Notes under the pieces: model-generated
Told to the model about the DNA's origin: nothing
Seen by the model: the letters and a program-made list of their open reading frames with translations, nothing else
Databases searched by the model: none
Shown here: positions 30,802 to 33,669 of the stretch, piece by piece
Layout of the letters: every line of letters begins with the position of its first letter
Position numbering within the stretch: the first letter of the stretch is position 1
Translations under genes and position numbers: made by a program
NCBI GenBank assembly: GCA_023228875.1
Contig: JALOAG010000013.1
Coordinates: forward strand, 1 to 33,669
DNA: 33,669 bases
Direction: 5' to 3'
Source: Bacteroidia bacterium
GTDB lineage: Bacteria; Bacteroidota; Bacteroidia; NS11-12g; UBA955

Positions 30802-31896
30802 TTATCTAATTACTCTACCAGAAGCATTTCCTCTCATTAATCTCAACACATCTTCTTTAGAAGAGAAGTTTATATCTCCTTGTATAGAGTGGCATAAGCA
30901 AGATGCTGCAGTTGCATAATCAAGTACTGATTGAAGGGACTGTGAAAGTTCTTCATCAGTAAAAGCATATATTAAACCTGCACCAAAAGAATCACCACCA
31001 CCAACTCTATCTACTATATTTTTTATTTCATAAGGGGCGAAAGATTCATCAACAACAGGTGAAAGGTATGTCTTATTAGTTTTTGGATCGTATAACAGTG
31101 AGCCCCAATTATTGTGACTGGCAGATATGCTCTCTCTTAAAGTGAAAGCTACATACTCCAAATTAGGAAACTGCCTATAAATTTCTTTTCCAACGTACTC
31201 GTAAGCATTAACATCTAATGATCCAGAGTGAACATCAACATTTGGAGGGTGTATGCCTAAAACATCTGAGGCATCTTCTTCATTACCATAAAGAATATCA
31301 ACATATTTTAAAATTTCTCTTGATACTTTTTGGGCTAAATCTTTTTGTGTATAGTTTGAGTCCCATAACCATAATTTGTTTCTGTAGTTAAGATCGTAAG
31401 AGACAGTAACATTATGTTCTTTAGCCTTCTTTACACTCATTAGTGCAGCATCAGCAGCTGTTTTTGAAATTGCTGGAGTAATTCCACTAAGATGGAACCA
31501 CCTGGCGCCAGAAAAGATTTCATCCCAATTATATGAATTAGCTTCTACTAGGCTAACTGAAGAACCTTCGCGATCATAAACTACACTACTTGGTCTTTGA
31601 TTTGCCCCTGTTTCTAAAAAGTAGAGACCTAATCTACCTTTATTAGATAGTTGTATATGTTCAACACCAACATCCATCCCTCTTAAAAAGCCCAAGCAAG
31701 CTTCTCCTATCGCATTTGAAGGTAAAGCTGTCACAAATTGAGTTTTCTTTTTCATACATGCTAGAGAGACAGCAACATTAGCTTCTGCACCTGAAAAAGT
31801 AATTCTGACTTGTCCTGGTAGAATTTGTCTAAATTTAAAAAAGTTTTCTGCCTCAACACGGCCCATGACTTCACCAAAGGTTACAATTTTACCCAT
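30802..31896 (-). CDS. PfkB-family sugar kinase, 2-keto-3-deoxygluconate kinase-like 2
   Basis: 364 residues, longer than the kinase at 16467. PfkB fold with SGAEANVAVSLACM (35-48), SYDLNYRNKLW (166-176) and anion hole VGGGDSFGAG with catalytic D302. The GGGD form and the overall length are typical of a KDG-kinase subfamily. The start has a GAGAGGT ribosome site. It stands alone on the minus strand, convergent with operon 2, with its own upstream inverted repeat (31945-31960) and terminator. Specificity for a 2-keto-3-deoxy acid is inferred from motif style and context. Confidence 0.85.
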   Translation of the reverse strand: MGKIVTFGEVMGRVEAENFFKFRQILPGQVRITFSGAEANVAVSLACMKKKTQFVTALPSNAIGEACLGFLRGMDVGVEHIQLSNKGRLGLYFLETGANQRPSSVVYDREGSSVSLVEANSYNWDEIFSGARWFHLSGITPAISKTAADAALMSVKKAKEHNVTVSYDLNYRNKLWLWDSNYTQKDLAQKVSREILKYVDILYGNEEDASDVLGIHPPNVDVHSGSLDVNAYEYVGKEIYRQFPNLEYVAFTLRESISASHNNWGSLLYDPKTNKTYLSPVVDESFAPYEIKNIVDRVGGGDSFGAGLIYAFTDEELSQSLQSVLDYATAASCLCHSIQGDINFSSKEDVLRLMRGNASGRVIR

Positions 31897-31944
31897 TTAA
31901 ATTACCTCTCATTAAAAAAAATAGTTAGATTTTAAATTCTTTAT

Positions 31945-31960
31945 TTTACAACTGTGTAAA
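31945..31960. promoter_or_regulatory. Inverted repeat upstream of the minus-strand sugar kinase
   Basis: TTTACA-ACTG-TGTAAA, perfect 6-base arms, about 50 bases upstream of the kinase start in an AT-rich promoter region. A plausible operator. It is not a CcpA cre site (no central CG), and no regulator can be assigned. Confidence 0.4.
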
Positions 31961-32050
31961 CAATTATTATTGATTATATTATACCTTAAATTCACAATAA
32001 AGAGGTAGATAATAAATATATTTTGATTATAAATTTGTGTTAGACAACAA

Positions 32051-32076
32051 ACCCCCAGCTGAAAATAGCTGGGGGT
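32051..32076 (-). terminator. Rho-independent terminator of the Asp-rich lipoprotein gene
   Basis: Minus strand ACCCCCAGCT, loop ATTTTC, AGCTGGGGGT: a perfect GC-rich 10-pair stem followed by TTGTTGTCT. It lies 24 bases past the lipoprotein stop. Confidence 0.8.
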
Positions 32077-32099
32077 AATAACAGAATGTAATTTATTTT

Positions 32100-32579
32100 T
32101 TAATTATTGAAATTAACATTTCTTCCATTAACTGTCATCTTTGTATAAGTAGTGCCAGATTCATTATATAAGAAATCAATAATGACATTAAAAGTGCCAC
32201 TTGGGGCATCTTTAAAATTGTTGATTTTGATTTTTGCACTTATTGTCCCAGTATTTTCAGTAAATATCATTTCCCCTTCAAGTAAAATCAATTGGCCTTC
32301 AGGAATCTCTACCCAATCATCATCATCGTCATCGCCATCATTAGCAATTTCAGAAATATCAAGTTCTTCTAGCTGATAGGTACCAGGGTTAGGAAACTCT
32401 TCTTCCACTAATTCATGTTTTAATGAGAAAGCACCGTACGACAGCTCCATGCCTATTTCAACAATTATTACTAAATCATCATTTGAATATTTTGCCATTG
32501 GATCTTCACAACTAATAATCATTACTGTAACCATAATAGATATCAACAGAATCGCAATTATCTTTCCTTTGTTTCTCAT
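32100..32579 (-). CDS. Small Asp-rich lipoprotein, function unknown
   Basis: 159 residues. Lipoprotein signal MRNKGKIIAILLISIMVTVM then IISC (Cys24). The mature part is acidic, with a run DGDDDDDDW near residues 82-90, and looks beta-rich towards the C-terminus (GQLILLEGEMIF, TGTISAKIKINNF, TKMTVNGRNVNF). No family recognised. AAGGAG precedes the start. The upstream region has a 15-base tandem repeat and a 7-pair inverted repeat. A decayed paralogue lies immediately upstream at 32791-33243, sharing the leader end IISCEDP.AK.SN and the C-terminal VNG.N.N. The Asp run suggests calcium or other cation binding, but this is speculative. Confidence 0.75.
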   Translation of the reverse strand: MRNKGKIIAILLISIMVTVMIISCEDPMAKYSNDDLVIIVEIGMELSYGAFSLKHELVEEEFPNPGTYQLEELDISEIANDGDDDDDDWVEIPEGQLILLEGEMIFTENTGTISAKIKINNFKDAPSGTFNVIIDFLYNESGTTYTKMTVNGRNVNFNN

Positions 32580-32597
32580 ACATCCTCTCCTTTTCTG

Positions 32598-32614
32598 GGT
32601 AACTATAAGTTACC
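32598..32614. repeat. Inverted repeat in the leader of the Asp-rich lipoprotein gene
   Basis: GGTAACT-ATA-AGTTACC, 7-base arms with a 3-base centre, just upstream of the ribosome site. It could be an operator or a leader hairpin. Confidence 0.45.
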
Positions 32615-32619
32615 TAATA

Positions 32620-32649
32620 AATGTTATAACAAATAATGTTATAACAAAT
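32620..32649. repeat. Tandem 15-base repeat with palindromic core upstream of the lipoprotein gene
   Basis: AATGTTATAACAAAT occurs twice in direct succession (32620-32634, 32635-32649). Each copy holds the palindrome TGTTATAACA. The same palindrome, extended to AATTGTTATAACAATT (33280-33295), lies upstream of the decayed paralogue, so this is probably a shared operator or promoter element. Confidence 0.65.
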
Positions 32650-32720
32650 ATAATAAGGATATTTTAAAAGGCAAGTATTTTTTTAAAATACTTTTTTATA
32701 TTGTATAGAGATAGGAAAAT

Positions 32721-32758
32721 GGGGGCACTTTTTGAAGGTAATTTGTTGGTATGCCCCC
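32721..32758 (-). terminator. Possible terminator after the lipoprotein pseudogene
   Basis: GGGGGCA (32721-32727) and TGCCCCC (32752-32758) are perfect complements around a 24-base loop. On the minus strand ATTTTCC follows. The large loop and short T-run make it weak. Confidence 0.4.
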
Positions 32759-32790
32759 TTGCAAAAATGACTTAAAAGAAGAATTGAGAA

Positions 32791-33243
32791 TTAATCTGGT
32801 TCATCCAAATTGATGTTCTTTCCATTAACTATTAGGACAATAATATCGTCATCTTCTTGTTGTGTAATTCTTATTTCCATGTTTACAAAGCCATCAGGAA
32901 ATCCCTCTTCATCAAGTCCTTTGAGCTTGAATCATGCAATTAGTTTCCAAGTATTTTGATTTTTGGAGATATTGCCGCTTACCAAAACTACTTTCCCATG
33001 ATTTAAAGTATCATCTACTTCAGCCATATCGAGTTTTGTAAATGATTGAGGCTTATCAAAATTAATTAGATCAATGTTTTGTTTTTCTAGAATGTCCTCT
33101 ATGTGAGAAAGTACCAAACCTCCTAGCATTGCACTTTACTCATTGCTTAGTTTAGCTATAGGGTCTTCACAACTGATTATAGCAACTGTAACAATTATTA
33201 CTATTAAAACTATTGGAACATATCTAATTCTCTCCTTTTTCAT
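32791..33243 (-). pseudogene. Decayed paralogue of the Asp-rich lipoprotein (two in-frame stops)
   Basis: From ATG 33243, which has a good GAGGGGG ribosome site, the frame runs through a lipoprotein signal ending AIISCEDPIAKLSNE. It meets TAA at 33138-33136, continues in the same frame, meets TGA after TWKLIA (near 32932), and continues again to a final TAA at 32793-32791. The full span is 151 codons with no frameshift. It aligns with the intact 159-residue paralogue at 32100-32579 at both ends (IISCEDP.AK.SN; VNGKNIN against VNGRNVN) and loosely between. Two nonsense changes with otherwise intact frame indicate recent inactivation. Sequencing error or stop readthrough are less likely alternatives. 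Confidence 0.65.
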
Positions 33244-33279
33244 ATTTGCCCCCTCTATTACAACAATTAAAAAGTAGCT

Positions 33280-33295
33280 AATTGTTATAACAATT
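33280..33295. promoter_or_regulatory. 16-base perfect palindrome upstream of the lipoprotein pseudogene
   Basis: AATTGTTATAACAATT. It shares the TGTTATAACA core with the tandem repeat upstream of the intact paralogue, and about 15 bases further out both genes keep AACAAATATAATAAGGA. It is a likely conserved operator/promoter module. Confidence 0.5.
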
Positions 33296-33348
33296 GAAAT
33301 CTTGTAACAAATATAATAAGGAACTGTAAAAAGACAACTATTTGAACA

Positions 33349-33378
33349 CAAAAAAAGGGTACCCGAAGGTACCCTTTT
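33349..33378 (-). terminator. Rho-independent terminator of the dps gene
   Basis: Minus strand AAAAGGGTACC, TTCG tetraloop, GGTACCCTTTTTTTG: an 11-pair stem with the very stable UUCG loop and a seven-T tract. It lies about 20 bases past the dps stop. The plus strand has a T4 run, so it may also act weakly that way. Confidence 0.85.
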
Positions 33379-33397
33379 ACTAGTAAACAAAGCTCAT

Positions 33398-33669
33398 TTA
33401 GCCAAGCATTGCATCAATAAACCAGATGTTTTTGCTGTAGAAAGCAACATAGTCTTCAAACATAGCTGTTACTTCAAAATCGCCAGCTTCATCGGCACTG
33501 TTTCTAATGTCAGTTGCTAAATCTCTCATTAACTCTAAGTCAGCTTTAACGATTGTTAAAGACTCTTTAGTTGAGAAATCTTTGGGCTCAACCTCTTTAA
33601 GAGTAGCATTCTCTAAATAAGCTTTTAAGGTTGATAAAGGCATAACCTTCTTCATCTTTAATGTCTCTG
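33398..33669 (-). CDS. dps: Dps/ferritin-like protein, C-terminal part (5' end outside the window)
   Basis: The frame is open to the right edge, so only the last 90 or so residues are visible. MPLSTLKAYLENATLKEVEPKDFSTKE is the region between helices B and C of Dps proteins. MRDLATDIRNSADEAGDFEVTAMFEDYVAFYSKNIWFIDAMLG is the C-terminal helix pair. Dps forms 12-mers that oxidise and store iron and protect DNA from peroxide. The ferroxidase ligands would lie upstream, outside the window. An internal ATG at 33655 is not the start, because the preceding codons (ETLK) continue the family sequence. A strong terminator follows. Confidence 0.85.
   Translation of the reverse strand, partial: ETLKMKKVMPLSTLKAYLENATLKEVEPKDFSTKESLTIVKADLELMRDLATDIRNSADEAGDFEVTAMFEDYVAFYSKNIWFIDAMLG

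Noticed and set aside
32620..32649. CRISPR-like repeats
   Set aside because: There are only two 15-base copies with no spacer between them, placed upstream of a gene, with no cas genes.
32929..32934. In-frame TGA of the lipoprotein pseudogene as a selenocysteine or Trp codon
   Set aside because: A TAA also interrupts the same frame, TGA ends many normal genes here, and no selenocysteine insertion element is evident.

Overview
The window is an AT-rich bacterial chromosome segment. It uses Shine-Dalgarno-led genes, many TTG/GTG starts, and TGA as a normal stop. The small lipoproteins (one LPP20-like), sugar-binding proteins with leaders ending in LFAAGDKE or LISCS, and ribose-type ABC transporters are most like a free-living or host-associated spirochaete. 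That placement is an inference; there is no rRNA or other marker gene to fix it.

Layout. (1) 1-2531, housekeeping: the 5' part of an exported MsrB-MsrA methionine sulfoxide reductase fusion (minus, cut by the window edge), an LPP20-like lipoprotein (plus), a membrane-anchored HD-domain protein (minus) and deoC (minus). (2) 2585-13848: an RpiR regulator (minus) divergent from a long plus-strand operon. The operon order is cyclase-family protein, DUF362 protein, second cyclase-family protein, sugar-binding protein, ABC ATPase, two RbsC-type permeases, 2-keto-3-deoxygalactonate kinase (DgoK-like), D-2-hydroxyacid dehydrogenase and KDG-aldolase-like DHDPS-family enzyme. (3) 13845-16325, minus: a second KDG-aldolase-like enzyme, a second RpiR and a GntR/FCD regulator. 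(4) 16467-21105, plus: KDG-kinase-like PfkB protein, second 2-hydroxyacid dehydrogenase, second GntR/FCD regulator, LarA-like (DUF2088) protein and KDPG aldolase. (5) 21150-22524: an RtcB-type RNA ligase (plus) and an unknown 75-aa protein (minus). (6) 22875-30749, plus: Old-Yellow-Enzyme-like flavoprotein, short-chain dehydrogenase, and a second complete sugar ABC transporter with two different permeases, then a third 2-hydroxyacid dehydrogenase. A convergent second KDG-kinase-like gene ends the locus at 31896. (7) 32051-33669, minus: a small Asp-rich lipoprotein, a decayed paralogue of it with two in-frame stops, and the 3' end of a Dps/ferritin gene.

How it fits together. Blocks 2, 3, 4 and 6 look like one catabolic locus for sugar acids or related hydroxyacids. 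Two paralogous transporters bring substrate in. Hydroxyacid and short-chain dehydrogenases, and possibly a LarA-type racemase/epimerase, interconvert oxidation states and stereocentres. 2-Keto-3-deoxy acids are then either cleaved directly (KdgA-like aldolases) or phosphorylated (three kinases) and split by KDPG aldolase. Four regulators (two RpiR, two GntR) accompany them. No enolase-superfamily, UxaA/GarD-type or IlvD/Edd-type sugar-acid dehydratase is present. The upstream chemistry is instead occupied by poorly characterised families: a cyclase-DUF362-cyclase trio, the LarA-like protein and a divergent flavoprotein. This is the most likely place for undescribed biochemistry.

Regulatory structure visible by eye includes a shared extended -10 promoter pattern in front of three plus-strand operons, two hairpins that place a Shine-Dalgarno in their loop (rtcB and the HD gene), a candidate leaderless deoC, and a terminator embedded in the 3' coding end of a convergent regulator gene.
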